From Enoplolaimus lenunculus (lineage: Eukaryota; Nematoda; Enoplea; Enoplida; Thoracostomopsidae): DNA of 64,000 nt. Positions within the stretch are counted from its first letter, which is position 1. Every line of letters begins with the position of its first letter. The DNA is taken from the NCBI GenBank assembly GCA_030248215.1, contig JASANG010003930.1, positions 248,001 to 312,000 on the forward strand. The letters run 5' to 3'. Positions 26,842-37,998 of the stretch are shown here, piece by piece. A model generated the notes under the pieces. That model ran no database searches. It had not been told where the DNA came from and saw only the letters and a list, made by a program, of their open reading frames with translations. Position numbers and translations under genes: made by a program.

Positions 26842-27005
26842 GGCACATGTATAGAACAGGGACGGAACGTTTGGCCGAGGGGCTGCAATATAGCAAGCTC
26901 AAGCTTTAGATTATTTCATTGCTTAGGTTTAGGTAAGCTTATTCTTACGCTTAGGCTTACAAATATGCTCATACTACTGTTCCGACCATGTTCTATACAT
27001 GGACC
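26842..27005. mobile_element. 164-bp MITE sharing its ends with the foldback element
   Basis: Ends GGCACATGTATAGAACAGGG and, inverted, GGTCCATGTATAGAACATGG. A perfect 8-bp duplication AAGTTTTT flanks it (26834-26841, 27006-27013). The interior is rich in TAGGCTTA-like words. It has no coding capacity. The outer ~20 bp match the foldback at 16824-19147, so both may use the same transposase. Confidence 0.85.
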
Positions 27006-27490
27006 AAGTTTTTTATAAAGCTTCAGTACAAATCTGAACATAACTGAACAATGAAAACATCCGAACCTAGCTGCTCATTAAGTCAATGAAGTTCGTTATT
27101 TTACAAGCAATTAACAGTATAAATCATTTATACACAAACGAGTATCACACAATATACAAAACATAAGACATTCCTGACGAATACACATCGATAAGCACGC
27201 TAAGTATTAGCTGCCATCGACTGGTTATACATCGACTGTTAATATTCTCTTAATCACACTGCTTTCATAGCACAATATGGTTCTTGTCGTAGGCAAGTAC
27301 TTGCTAACAAAGTATATATAATGCCGTAACAGTGATTTACGCAAATAGCTTCCACACATTTCTATAGAAAATGACCTGATGACTGAGAAACGAACTGTAT
27401 TTCGAAATGTCAATGCCGGAAGTGGGCTTAATATATGCTAAACATCTTCGTTGGAATATGTACCAGCAGGAGTAATATTACAGTAAATGT

Positions 27491-30400
27491 TTAATTTGCA
27501 GCGATTTTTGGTAATCCAAACTCATCAACAAGAACTCCTTCTGCGTTTGTTGTTTCTGCACCGGGTTCTTTTGATGGGACTCCTGGGGCCGATACCGCAT
27601 CCAGATATCCAGTGTCTTCATCTGAAAGGTGTAATACACAAGTTGTATTCAAAAGACACAATTTAACTGAGCTTTCTGAACTCGCAACAAATTGGAATGG
27701 CTAGTTCTTAAATTTTTTCTGTGAAAGCTGCATGCACACTTTCAGCTAATGTGAAGTAAATGTGTGCAAATCAAAAACAAAAATGAGAAAGGTAAGGAGA
27801 ACGTTTCGTCAAAATCAGATTGTACATACAATATGAAACTCAAAATCAACACATTTACCCAGCGCAATTTCATCGCCTAGTGCATCAAGCTCTGCTTCCA
27901 ATTCATCATCATCGATTTCTGGCATACCATATTGACGAGACAACGCTTCTTGGATCTGAAAAACTACCACAGATTTTGGCCTATATTGCTTGACTAGGCT
28001 TAGAATAGGTTTACTTTACACGTTTTGAACGCATAGGCTTATTTTCAAGAATAAGGTTAGTCTACAGTTAAGATCTTAAAAGTAAGCCTGGCCTATAACG
28101 CAATACATACAATTACAAAGTCACACATAAAATATCTCCCAAAACTACGCGTCGACGTATGTTACCTCAGGAAATTCTTATGCGTTACGGTTGTGCTATA
28201 CATTTCTGTACAGTCAATGGCCGCCACCGTTCGCTGGACGTCTACCACTTCGCATCTACATAACAGTAAACTGTAACGCGCCGCACCGCGCGTTTCTTCA
28301 TTACTATTTGACATGATGCAGTGGGCCGCGCTGCGAGTACGTAAAGCGCTTTTACACGACATTAATTAAGCGGCACTGGCAACCGTAACAAAATTCTGGG
28401 CTAGAAAAAAGATTTGTTCTTGCACGAAACGTTTTTGCCTACTCTATTATAAAACAATTTCTGGTTGTAGGTTTGAATTGGCATGTAACGTGTTATAAAG
28501 TCAATTTTGATATCACTTTACATCATTTGCATCTTCCAACATATCTTCCATATCGTCTTGCAAATCATGTATTTTATCAATGTTGACATTTTTATATTCG
28601 CGTTTCATTTCTTTCAAACCATGTTTCATCGCATCCACTGTTGTTTTGGTATCCTTCACGGTACTGAGAGCGTAATTCGATTGTTCAAGGTTGAAGCTTT
28701 GCTGAAAACACGTCCAAATGCAGTATTTTATGTCCCAAATGCAGTATTTTATGTCCAAATGCAGTATTTTATGTCTGTTAGTGTTTCCAAGACTGAATTT
28801 TACTTTTTAACTAGAGTATGCAACCGTGTACATTCTACGTGTAAATGAATGTACCCGGCACACGTTGCGTTTTTATAATCATTGCCAATTTATGTGGGGG
28901 TATAAATGTGATTTCAACGGAGAAACAGTCGAATGTTAATAAGGTAATCAACGTGCCACGCTTATTAATAAGCTATGTGCTTTTCCGCCAGGTTGACACG
29001 TATTAAAAGTGGTATCGACCCCATACAAACTGCTGGAGATATAAGAAAAATGCAGTGTGCGCTGGTACGTTTTGTTTCGCGCAATAACTCGCAAGTTGCA
29101 TAGTCTTGTCTAAGGAATCACCCGCTTTTGGTTAATCGAAAATGATTATAAAATCCGAATTTTACATTGCCATATACTGCAACCGAACTGAATACTATGC
29201 TTTGTAAATGGTTGTTATTTCAACATAATACTACGGCACATCAAAACATTCTGCAAATTTGTAGAAAAGCTCTGAACTCAGAAAAGGATACGACGTTACA
29301 AATCACTACATCACACAAAGCAAGTTGTAGTAATCACGATGCTAAATTTGGCACTTAAAACTAAAGAAGATTTAAAAACACACCTGCATCAACTGATCAC
29401 GCTGATTTTCATACATTCTTTTTTGTTTAAGAACACGCAATGCCTTCTGTTTCACAACGTTTTTACTTGGACCTTCACGCATTTTTTTCATCTGATCCTA
29501 AAATTAACTATACAGTGAAAAAATCAGAAAAAATATGCAATAACATGCTTCTCTACTTAAACCAAGTCTGCCGGGTACAATGCAGGGATGGGTGGTCTCG
29601 AGATCAAAGAGGTAAAAAAGCGATCAACAATTGCTATTAACTGAGCTAATTTGACTTGATGAAAGGATGAAGCAATGTTTTACTCGTATCTTAGGCTAAA
29701 TGTACACGAGTAAACCACAAAAATTGGGTACTTGTTTTTTCATTCGACACTTACTGTTTAATAATGTCTCAAGTTTTCACAGAGTGATTATCTTACTACA
29801 TTATGACATGAATGGCTTAGGATTAGATTTATGCTTTAGCTTAGGTATGGGGGTGTGGAGGTAAACAACAACAACACCACCACCACCAACAACAACAACC
29901 ACACCAACACCACCACCACCACCAACAACAACACCAACAACACAAATACCACTACCACCACCACCACCACCAACAACAACAACTAGAACAACAATGAAAA
30001 ACAACAACAACAAAAACAACAAAAAAAACAATCAGGATGTGTGTATTTGTGGACGTACACCCAAAGGATGCTACAGTCGCTAACTTTGACAGATCCCCTG
30101 CTTGTGCCCCCTTCCAGCAGTGGTGAACTCCGCCATGCCCTAAACGTTTTAAAACCAAATGGGGCACCGGGTGCCGACGGAGTCTCCAACCAAATGATCC
30201 CTAACTATCGCCATCAGCCGTCAACACGCTACTCCAGACTTATAACACCTCACTGCAACAGTCAACATTTTCATCGATATGGAAAAAGGCAACAATTATC
30301 CCAATCCTCAAAAAGGATAAGGGTGCACAGATGCTATTGTCGTACCGACTAATTTCTTTGACTGCATGCCTTGGTAAAGTGCTTGAACGGCTTATCAAAG

Positions 30401-32385
30401 AATGCGTTCTTTTCCTGCTTAACAAATATGCCACAAACAGTTGAAGCTTCCTTATTTGCTGGTGATCTAGCTCTATGGTGTAGCCACAGCAATCCAACTA
30501 TAGCAACACAACAGGTTCAGAAGGGTATCGATGTGCTGGAACAGTGGGCGTCGAAATGGAAAATGACTGTCAACATCTCCTAAAGTATCGTAACCTTCTT
30601 TTCAACTTCAACAAAAGATGCTGAGCACTTCAGGCCAGACGTTAAATATAAAGACGTGCCGCTCCAATATTGCGCCACTCCCACGTTTCTGGGTGTCATC
30701 TTTGACTGAAAAATGTCTTTCTCAGCCCACGTTAAGGCTACGTGCAAAGACCTGAATGTTCTAAGAGCTCTTTTGGGTGCTACTTGAGGAGTCGAAAAAG
30801 AAGATCTACGCGAAATGTATGTTGCATATATTGCATCTAAAGGTGAATACTGCGCCGCAGGGTACCTTCCTTGTTTATCAGCCACTTGCCTGAATAAACT
30901 TCAGGCGGCTCACAACACGGCAGCCCGCATAATAACCAGTTGCACTGCCGACACGCAAAGCGATAAGCTATTACTCCAAGCAAACATCACCCCTGTGCAC
31001 GAACGCATGAAGATCCTCACGGCAATAGCATATGACAAAGCAGTTCGTTTGCCTGACGACAACCCCACTCGATCCGCTGCCGTAGGTACTTCATTTAGGG
31101 AACTGCAATCGCAACGCTCGTGTCGACAAGTTGGACTAGAAACACTGCGTGAGCTTGATTTGCAGGACATCCAACGTGAACTGCAATCCCGAGTTGGCGC
31201 AATCTCTCCACGATCTGTCATAAATGGCATTACAATCAATGCCGAGCTGCTTCTACCTTCAAAACTTTCGGACTCTGCTGAGGATCGACTGCGAGCAGCA
31301 ATACATACTATAGCTCGACTCTCTACTTCAGACTACACAGTCTGGACCGATGGATCCGCCGTGGAAAGCTGTCGAAACGGCCGCAGTGGCGTTGTCATCT
31401 ATAGAAGCTCCAGTAAAATTGGCGAGATCTCAGCACCCGCTGGCAAACACACATCCAGCTACCGAGCTGAATTAACCGCCATTTCGAAACCTACGTCTTT
31501 TATCATCAACAGCAATATAGACAACAGCAGCATCACTATCTTTGCAGATTCCCAGTCGGTCACTATGCGCTTGCAGAGAGGACCAAATAATGCAAAATCT
31601 GCTCAGGAACATAACATGTGGAAAACATTAACAACATTACCCTGCATAACACAATGACTATACAATGGATTCCTGGTCCTGCCGGATTAGAAGGGAATGA
31701 GTTCGCTGAAAAACTAGCCAATGGGGCATCCAGTCTGCGGCAACAGCAGGTCTCCATCAACGCCGACACAATGCGCTCAGTAATTACAAGGACGATCATC
31801 AACGGGTGGCGATCCCGCATCTCCAACGCACCTAGGTGTACAGATGAACGCCCTCGGCCACCTCCTGTTCGCGATAAGGAAGTCGGGCTTACAATATTTG
31901 AGCGAATGACCTTATCGCAATTACGAACTGGTTGTCATTGCCTTCTACTTCAAAAATATGCAGATAGAATCGGAAAAGCCACAAATCCGTCATATCTCGC
32001 GTGCGGGGCAGCAGAAGATAATCTTGAACATATGGTCATTCACCGCCCGCGGGGCGATGCAGCCCGCCATCAGTTTTTCTCCGGCCCCGTCTCCACAGAT
32101 ATTTTTTGGTCGAAACCAACCGATGTCATTCGTTTCCTTCGGTGTTGTGGGCGCTTGCCGCCCACCACCTCTCAGGTGTGAGCCGCAAACAACAACAACA
32201 TCAACACCAACAACACCATGGGCGCAGTTGTCACATTAAAAACTTACTTTATACTTCGCTAACTCTTGATCAAGCTTGGCTATTTTTTTGTCAATTGATT
32301 CACCTCGAGAATCAATACTTGCAATGGTATCAGTGAGGTTAGGAGGTGGTGCTTTGGGAGCGCCGCGTCCAAATAATCTGTTCAT
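27491..32385 (-). CDS. CHMP5: CHMP5 (Vps60), ESCRT-III-associated protein, complete
   Basis: Exons on the minus strand: 32385-32248, 29497-29384, 28701-28522, 27955-27859, 27621-27491. The product is 219 aa, exactly the length of the human protein, and every splice border fits. Exon 1 reads [20 protein letters not shown], the diagnostic CHMP5 start. Exon 2 holds [20 protein letters not shown], exon 3 [19 protein letters not shown], exon 4 [15 protein letters not shown], and the last exon ends [14 protein letters not shown]. The protein is an acidic-tailed Snf7-family helical protein. It binds LIP5/Vta1 and tunes VPS4 disassembly of ESCRT-III on endosomes. The exon 3 donor is GTAAAG at 28521; using the GTGATA five bases on would break the frame. 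Intron 1 contains a LINE remnant. Confidence 0.97.
27975..28100. repeat. Imperfect inverted repeat with TAGGCTTA words
   Basis: In CHMP5 intron 3, TATTGCTTGACTAGGCTTAG near 27986 is matched in inverted form by the sequence near 28080-28108. TAGGCTTA-like words lie between. It resembles the interior of the MITE at 26842 but has no clean ends. Confidence 0.4.
28183..28391. mobile_element. GC-rich short inverted-repeat element (GGTTGYGCTAT-like ends)
   Basis: GTTACGGTTG at the left is matched by the inverted CAACCGTAAC at the right. The interior is markedly GC-rich (GCGCCGCACCGCGCG) compared with its surroundings. It is similar in style to the 135-bp and 92-bp elements at 52048 and 63739. It lies in CHMP5 intron 3. 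Confidence 0.4.
28713..28773. repeat. Tandem 20-21-bp repeat, three units
   Basis: CCAAATGCAGTATTTTATGT occurs three times in a row, starting just upstream of CHMP5 exon 3 (in minus-strand sense), so it lies close to that exon's splice acceptor. Confidence 0.9.
29868..30024. repeat. CAA/CCA trinucleotide repeat
   Basis: About 155 bp of mixed ACAACA and CCACCA triplets, directly before the LINE remnant. The LINE's own 3' end (32190-32215) carries similar CAA/CAC triplets. This tract may be the tail of an earlier insertion or the preferred landing site. Confidence 0.9.
30050..32230 (+). mobile_element. Dead non-LTR retrotransposon (LINE): reverse transcriptase remnant plus RNase H
   Basis: The element is truncated at its 5' end, with no endonuclease domain. 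RT parts: [11 protein letters not shown] (finger), [19 protein letters not shown], then FAGDLALW, where families carry FADD, so one catalytic Asp is lost. The RT core between the last two is deleted, and several frame shifts and stops are present. RNase H follows at 31340-31730: [23 protein letters not shown], and [18 protein letters not shown], where the usual His and final Asp are changed. The tail ([14 protein letters not shown]) resembles the Cys/His tail of RNase H-bearing LINEs of the I/R1/Jockey group. It lies antisense in CHMP5 intron 1, ending about 20 bp from the exon 1 donor. Confidence 0.85.
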
Positions 32386-32964
32386 TGTTAATATATCACG
32401 GTATTTACATATAATTCAGAACTCTGAAAGCATGTATAAACGGTTTAGCAAAGTACGTACGTATGTATAGGCAAATTAAGCGGTTACACTTTACGAACTT
32501 GGCATTTATGAATCAGTTTGATGGCTTGTATAACCGCCAAATATGTAAGTAATAGCAGGTTGCTGTTCATAAACTTACACAAAGTGAATCAGAAATATAC
32601 GACTTCAAACCGGTTTTTCTAAGACATGTAAGCGTTGGTAAGCTAGCAATGTCGACATCGAAATATATATATATATACAAGATTTTTCACTTGGACTTCC
32701 TCTGAGAATGATGAATACCCGCTGCTAGAACCACTTAATGATTATGAACGTGCTTGTTGCTTGCACGTATAATCAATTTCACGTCTACACCCTACGCCTA
32801 AATCCCTGAACGTATCTGGCCTGCTATATACAGATTAACAATGGGTACAACGCGGGAGAGACATATGGACACTGAGGGGAAAGAAAGCAAGTTCTTAAAG
32901 ACATGCTGGGTGTAGATCATAGGACATGCGAGATCACGAGACGACAAAGGTCGAAGGACACGGA

Positions 32965-33430
32965 CTAGGAATGGGCGGACTCGGTCAAAAAAACCGAGAC
33001 TGAGACCCAACCTACTGAGACCGAGACTTTTGGTCTTGGTCTCGATCACTGCTTTGAATTGCCGGTTCATACAATTAAACTAGTAAAACGCTGCCAAAAT
33101 TTATTTTTTACTTTACTTTTCACTTGGCTACTGTCGGCATACCATTCGAACAGGGTCGGGAGAAATCCCACTGTCTTAAAACACCCTCGGTACAATACCT
33201 AATTCAGAGATTTTCTAAGATATACTGTTGTTTGTGCTCCTGGGCAAACCGAATAGATTGGAAAATTTTTTAACATAGCGTGACGTTATAAGTGCGGATG
33301 ACCCATAATTTTTAAACGATGTCTTAAATGTTTTAAACGCAAAAATGCAGTTATTTGTGATTTGTCGCAATAAACCAAAGTGTTTTGGGTTTCCTTTCAA
33401 AAATGTAATTTTGGGTAACCGGGGTGGTCA
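32965..33430. mobile_element. Partial hAT-like element, CCGAGAC-word family
   Basis: CTAGGAATGGGCGGACTCGG begins a block with CCGAGACTGAGACC and TTTTGGTCTTGGTCTCG words. The following sequence (TTTATTTTTTACTTT, TGGCTACTGTCG, AGCGTGACG) is clearly similar to 43880-44280, so it is a second copy of the element at 43762. The right end is replaced by a CGGAATTCC-word fragment from about 33438. Confidence 0.65.
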
Positions 33431-33713
33431 TTCTGTTTCTCAAATAGGCAGGATACAAAAGGAATTCCGACTCCGATTAGAATTCCGCTTCAAATCAATC
33501 TTCGGGTCCAATTGCAAGTATAATCGGAATCAAAACTGTAATTTGTTATCGATTCTAACCTGCATTGTATGGCAATTATGTGCGAAACTTGCCTGTAGTT
33601 ACGTTAAATATCACAACTACTGATTAGTGCTCAGAGCGCATAACGTGCTCGCTAAAACAGATATATTGATCTGGCGCATACTAATCTGGCTTCTCCACAA
33701 CTTGAAAATTTCC

Positions 33714-34480
33714 GCGGGGGGGGGGGGCGTTTACGGGAGGGGCCCCCAGGAGTTTCCTGGGGGCAGGTGATTTTGCTGGGGAGCAGTTTTCATGGGGGGG
33801 GGGCGCCAGATGATCTGGGGGTCCGGGGGGCAGGCTTAAAATTTTGCAAACCGACTTTTTGAACCAATTTTTTCATTCTAGGCCGTGTTTCCAACTCAAC
33901 TGAAGATTACTCATCGCTCAACATGACAAAAATTTCTCGCAAACGCTAATAACAATTATTTTAACTAATATTACTGGAAACTTAACCCGAAATTGAAAGA
34001 AGCACAATTATATAAAATATAGCTAATCTATAATTGAAACTGTGATTAATATATATTTTATATATTAGTCACAGCTTCAGTTTATCATAAGGCTCAGGCG
34101 GGTTGAACTTGCTGCTGCAAGGTACTTTCGAATGCTGCATGCTCTGAAACGGTCTTTATATAATTGTGCTTTTTTCAGTTCATTATTGAATTGTATTAGT
34201 TACTACGGGTATTTGTAACGCTATTAAAAAATTATGAGTACTCAGCGTAATATAAAATAATATTTTGCCGAATGTCCGCCTCAAAAGAAGTCCAAGCTTT
34301 ACGTTTTAACATTGAAAATTTTTGACCTAGAGAAGTCCTGAGGGCCCCCAGCAAAAAAATTTGCTGGGGGCATTTTGCTGGGGGGGCCTTAAATTCGCCG
34401 GGGGGGCCTTTCCGGGAACGGCAAAATTTTCGCCGTGGGGAAAATGAAAATTTCGAAAATGCAGGTTTAAATCCACTATT
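33714..34480. repeat. G-run and GCCCCC/GGGGGC hairpin block
   Basis: A run of twelve G (33716-33727) is followed by GGGGCCCCCAGGAG, CCTGGGGGCAGG and GGTCCGGGGGGC. Further on (34340-34440) come GCCCCCAGC, GCTGGGGGC, GCTGGGGGGG and GCCGGGGGGGCC. The two clusters bracket about 500 bp of AT-rich DNA that includes a palindrome near 34045-34075. The pattern suggests the ends of one more word-repeat element, or G-quadruplex-forming DNA. I see no clear terminal repeats. Confidence 0.5.
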
Positions 34481-35844
34481 CCCGGAAAAGCTAAGCCGAG
34501 GCAAAGAATTAATTCTGAACGCACGGGAAACAAAGCTTCATATGAAGAACTTACGCTAGCGAAATATATTTGACAAATACAAGAAAAGAAAAGTTATCAA
34601 TTTCAGCAAAATTTCCATCAAAATAGTTCTAAATTCCTCGAAAATGGCCTACGTACATCCTATTTTCCCATATTTGGCATGTAAACACGGCCAAGAGTAT
34701 TCCACGAGGACGAAAGCAGAATCCCGTGTGGACCTCCACGGCCCCATAAAATTCATTGAGGCCCCCGAATGAGTCATTATAGACCTTTATGGTTCGTCAG
34801 GTGCTTTTATTGTTCACCGAGGCCGTCATGTTGATAGTAGAGGCCCTATTCCAGTAATAATGATCTAATTAATAATCCAGTCGATGTATCGGCTGGGTCA
34901 TCCCATGTTAGGCCCGCTCAGTTGCGAGGCCTCTTTAGGGGTGTAAACTTCGGTACTGATGGAACAGCTACTGGGTGTAGCCTATACAATTTTCGACCCT
35001 CCTTCAGTGTGCAAGAATCAGGAGCCAAAACTCGGCACAATCTCCAAAGCGATGTTTTCACGTTCCCAGACCACTCTCTTACAAATTAGCTTCAAATCCC
35101 CTCCGCACATTACGGCCACACAGGAAATACCCAAAGTGACGTACTCCTAGCTAAGTAAATATGTTATAAGTGCTTTGGTTTTAGTGAGTGCGGCGGAAAC
35201 TTAGCACACAGAAACCGTTTCTAAGCATATCCATTATCATTGCAAAACATTGTTCTTTATTGTTAATAAGGATGCATTTAGAACCATTCAACCAATAGGT
35301 CAGACTATTTTCAACAGCCATTTTTTCTTGATTTTTCAAAGGAGTTTGATTAAACGTTTGATAACTGATAAAGGTTAATTTAATGATTTGTATAACATAC
35401 TGTTTTTATACATCATAATAATTAAAGTTTTCTCAATGTAAACTCTTCGCCGCCAGATTTTTATATAATGGCTAGATTCCTGTCAGCTTATATTCCAAAA
35501 ATTTCAAAATGTTTATTTGTTTGAAGGTTTCTAGATAGCTTTGAAAATCATGCATCGAAGAAATGATTGCTGTAATTAACTGACAAGCCTGCAGAATGTT
35601 AGGAAAAAGTTTTGTTGACATACATACTACTGAGAGCGTCCAGATCAAGATATTCTTCGTTTGGCTACACATGTGATGTGGCTGTTTACAGCAATTTCAA
35701 GTGAAATTGTTTAATGAATAACTTTTTCTGAGGAAGTGAGCTTTTATCTATTTATAGCAATTAGCTAACATCGTCTTTTCAATTCGGTCGGAAGATATAC
35801 AATGTACTCGTTACCTTGAAATGTGAATACCATCACGTTGCAAG

Positions 35845-35905
35845 AATGCAAGCAGAGTTGATGCTGAATTTCAACAATGCAAGCAGAGTTGATGCTGAAT
35901 TTCAA
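35845..35905. repeat. 31-bp tandem duplication
   Basis: AATGCAAGCAGAGTTGATGC and its continuation are repeated exactly once with a 31-bp period. Confidence 0.95.
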
Positions 35906-35949
35906 GAGTCCACAATGCACAAAGATTTAATTAACTGTATTGACATCCT

Positions 35950-36326
35950 CGGCGGAGGTACGGAATCTGAACCACTATAGGAATTTAACAGAGGCGCTGA
36001 GTTCAACAATACCTCTTTCATGGCTGCATTACCAGCGTTGCAAATGTTATGGCCCTCGAAATTATAGTGCAACACGCACAGACGGAAGAGAAAGTGTCTA
36101 TCATTCAAATGTTCGTAACGCTTGACCAGGTTTATTCGTTATACAAATTTGGTTGGCGCATGTACATGTTTTGTGTAGCGAGCGGTTGAAGTTTAAAGGA
36201 TCATAAGTTTTGAACCGGGAACCCTGTAGCATTAAAAATGATACCGCCGAACTCAGCTTGCCGAAATCTATATAGTAAACTGTTTGATTATATTCCTAGA
36301 AGAGTCCATATTCCGTACCTCCGCCG
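35950..36326. mobile_element. MITE with CGGCGGAGGTACGGAAT inverted ends
   Basis: CGGCGGAGGTACGGAAT at the left is matched by a perfect inverted copy ATTCCGTACCTCCGCCG at the right. The flanks ACATCCT and ACAGCCT agree at six of seven bases, a possible target duplication. There is no coding capacity. The family is not identified. Confidence 0.75.
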
Positions 36327-36927
36327 ACAGCCTCTATAACGCAGTGTCAGCATAATTCGATTAGATAAGATAATCTTTTGATGGAAAATGCTTTGCAGTC
36401 TGTTAGATGCACTTTTCAATTTTCCCATTTGCCTAAAAGCGGTGTGCAACTGGGTATTACTTTCGCCTAAGATTCCTGTTTTTGCTCGAGATTCATTTTA
36501 TAATGCAACCACACTTTAAGCAAAATTTCTTGCACATTTGAAAACCAACATTAAACTGTTAGAACGCAACGATTTTTGTAAATGTTTATTGCCAAAATAT
36601 GTTGCTCTAGCAATTGTAAGTAAAAATGTAATCAGTTTAGAATATCCTTATGAGTAAAATTTCAGATGGACTTATTATATATTATCTTGTTATTCTGACG
36701 TCCATATATTTATATAATTAACATTTTCACTTGAACACAGCGAATGTTGTAATCGTTTATTGTGGATAAGTGTGGCAAAATGTGGTGGAAAAACTCCGAT
36801 TTACTAAAAATCGTTCTTAGAAGGCGAAATGTTTTTAAGTATCATTTGTCAACAATATCAGGTAAACATGGCACTTTGTTATTCACAGGAAACATAACTT
36901 TAAGATATTAGATATAACTATTAATAT

Positions 36928-37613
36928 CAAGGTGCAACGGGGATTCCGGTTGCGCCATTTTTCACCTTCCGCTTCCGGTAAATTTGTACCGAAATAAAAA
37001 CTTCGACTATTAAACTTTGGTCGGTGAAACGTACTAAAAATGGCGATAAAAGTGAAAGTTTTAGTAGGTATGGTATAAAAAACCTTAACAGTCGCCGAAA
37101 ATAAACCATCGACGTTAGATTTCGCTTGCGCGGATTTTGAAAATCGGAAATGCGGCAGATTAAATAAATACCTGTCTTCAACTAAGGTTATTTCACTTTT
37201 CGGTTGCATGTATTTCCGGCAAAATCAATATCCGTATCCGGTATAAAGTTTTCGAATAGTTTATATTTACTTTTGTGGTGCCGAATATTATGTAACTGCT
37301 TTTTACAAGGGAGCATCTTTAACATCTTGCTGCGGTTACATTTCTGGGCGAGTCAAGAAGTTCAAGTTTGCTACGTTTTTATCTATATACTTTTAAATTA
37401 TGTAAGCGAGTGAGAGTTAAACACATTTTTTTGCTTTAAATAATTTCAATTTATCAGCAGCAAATATGAAATTTATAACAGACGAAAATCTTAAGCACGC
37501 TAAAACACAGCGAAAAACAAGTGCAATATTTGGTATCCGTTTCTTGTTCCGGTAAACATTCAATATTCGTATCCTGTTCCAGTATCTGGTAAATTACTAT
37601 CGGTCACACCCTG
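36928..37613. mobile_element. Probable hAT-like element, CCGGTATCC-word family
   Basis: The right end ATCGGTCACACCCTG is of the hAT type. A likely left end is CAAGGTGCAACGGGGATTCC. Words such as TTCCGGTA, CCGTATCCGG and TTGTTCCGGTA are spread near both ends. Flanking 8-mers do not match, so it may be a composite of two elements. Confidence 0.45.
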
Positions 37614-37709
37614 TATACGTATAGACCTATATAATATACCAATATATATCACAGTTTTCGACAAGCTTTTGACGACAGCAAAAAGGGTTGATAATATATA
37701 CGAATGTAG

Positions 37710-37987
37710 CAGGGTTCCAGAATTCCTGTTCCGGCTTTGAATACCTGCAGAAACTTAGTTTCTGTTCTTGTTTTCGTTGCGGTTATGAAAGTTGCAGGAA
37801 AACGAATTTGGTACGGTTTCGTGTGTATGAAAACGGTAAAGTCTACAAACAACAAATTTATTTTGTATATAAAGTTAATTATATCAGTAATTTGGTGGTG
37901 CGAAACATTTGCATTTCCTACTCCGGTTCCCGTTCTTGTTCCGGCGAAAATAACGAATTCCTGGTCCGTCCTGTTCCTGCTTCATAA
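37710..37987. mobile_element. hAT-like MITE, TTCCTGTTCC-word family, next to the GLDC start codon
   Basis: The left end is CAGGGTTCCAGAATTCCTG. The right side carries inverted words (GAATTCCTGG, TCCTGTTCCTGC). The flanks GAATGTAG (37702-37709) and AAATGTAG (37988-37995) agree at seven of eight bases, supporting a target duplication. A second copy is at 48526. The element ends 11 bp before the GLDC ATG. Confidence 0.7.
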
Positions 37988-37998
37988 AAATGTAGTTC

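Larger units (their letters stand above)
22524..27490. other. Intergenic region between convergent TIL-tail gene and CHMP5
   Basis: Two genes point toward each other here. The region holds an ATCCGGATATCCGG word cluster (about 23361-23475), an LTR-retroelement fossil and a 164-bp MITE. No further host gene is recognised. Confidence 0.6.
32386..37998. other. Intergenic region between divergent CHMP5 and GLDC
   Basis: Both genes start at the edges of this stretch, so their promoters lie here. No other gene is recognised. It is packed with transposon remains: CCGAGAC-word element (32965), G-rich block (33714), inverted-repeat MITE (35950), CCGG-word element (36928) and a hAT-like MITE ending beside the GLDC start codon (37710). 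Confidence 0.65.

Noticed and set aside
29801-30031. Frame rich in Val and Gly
   Set aside because: Translation of a CAA/CCA microsatellite.
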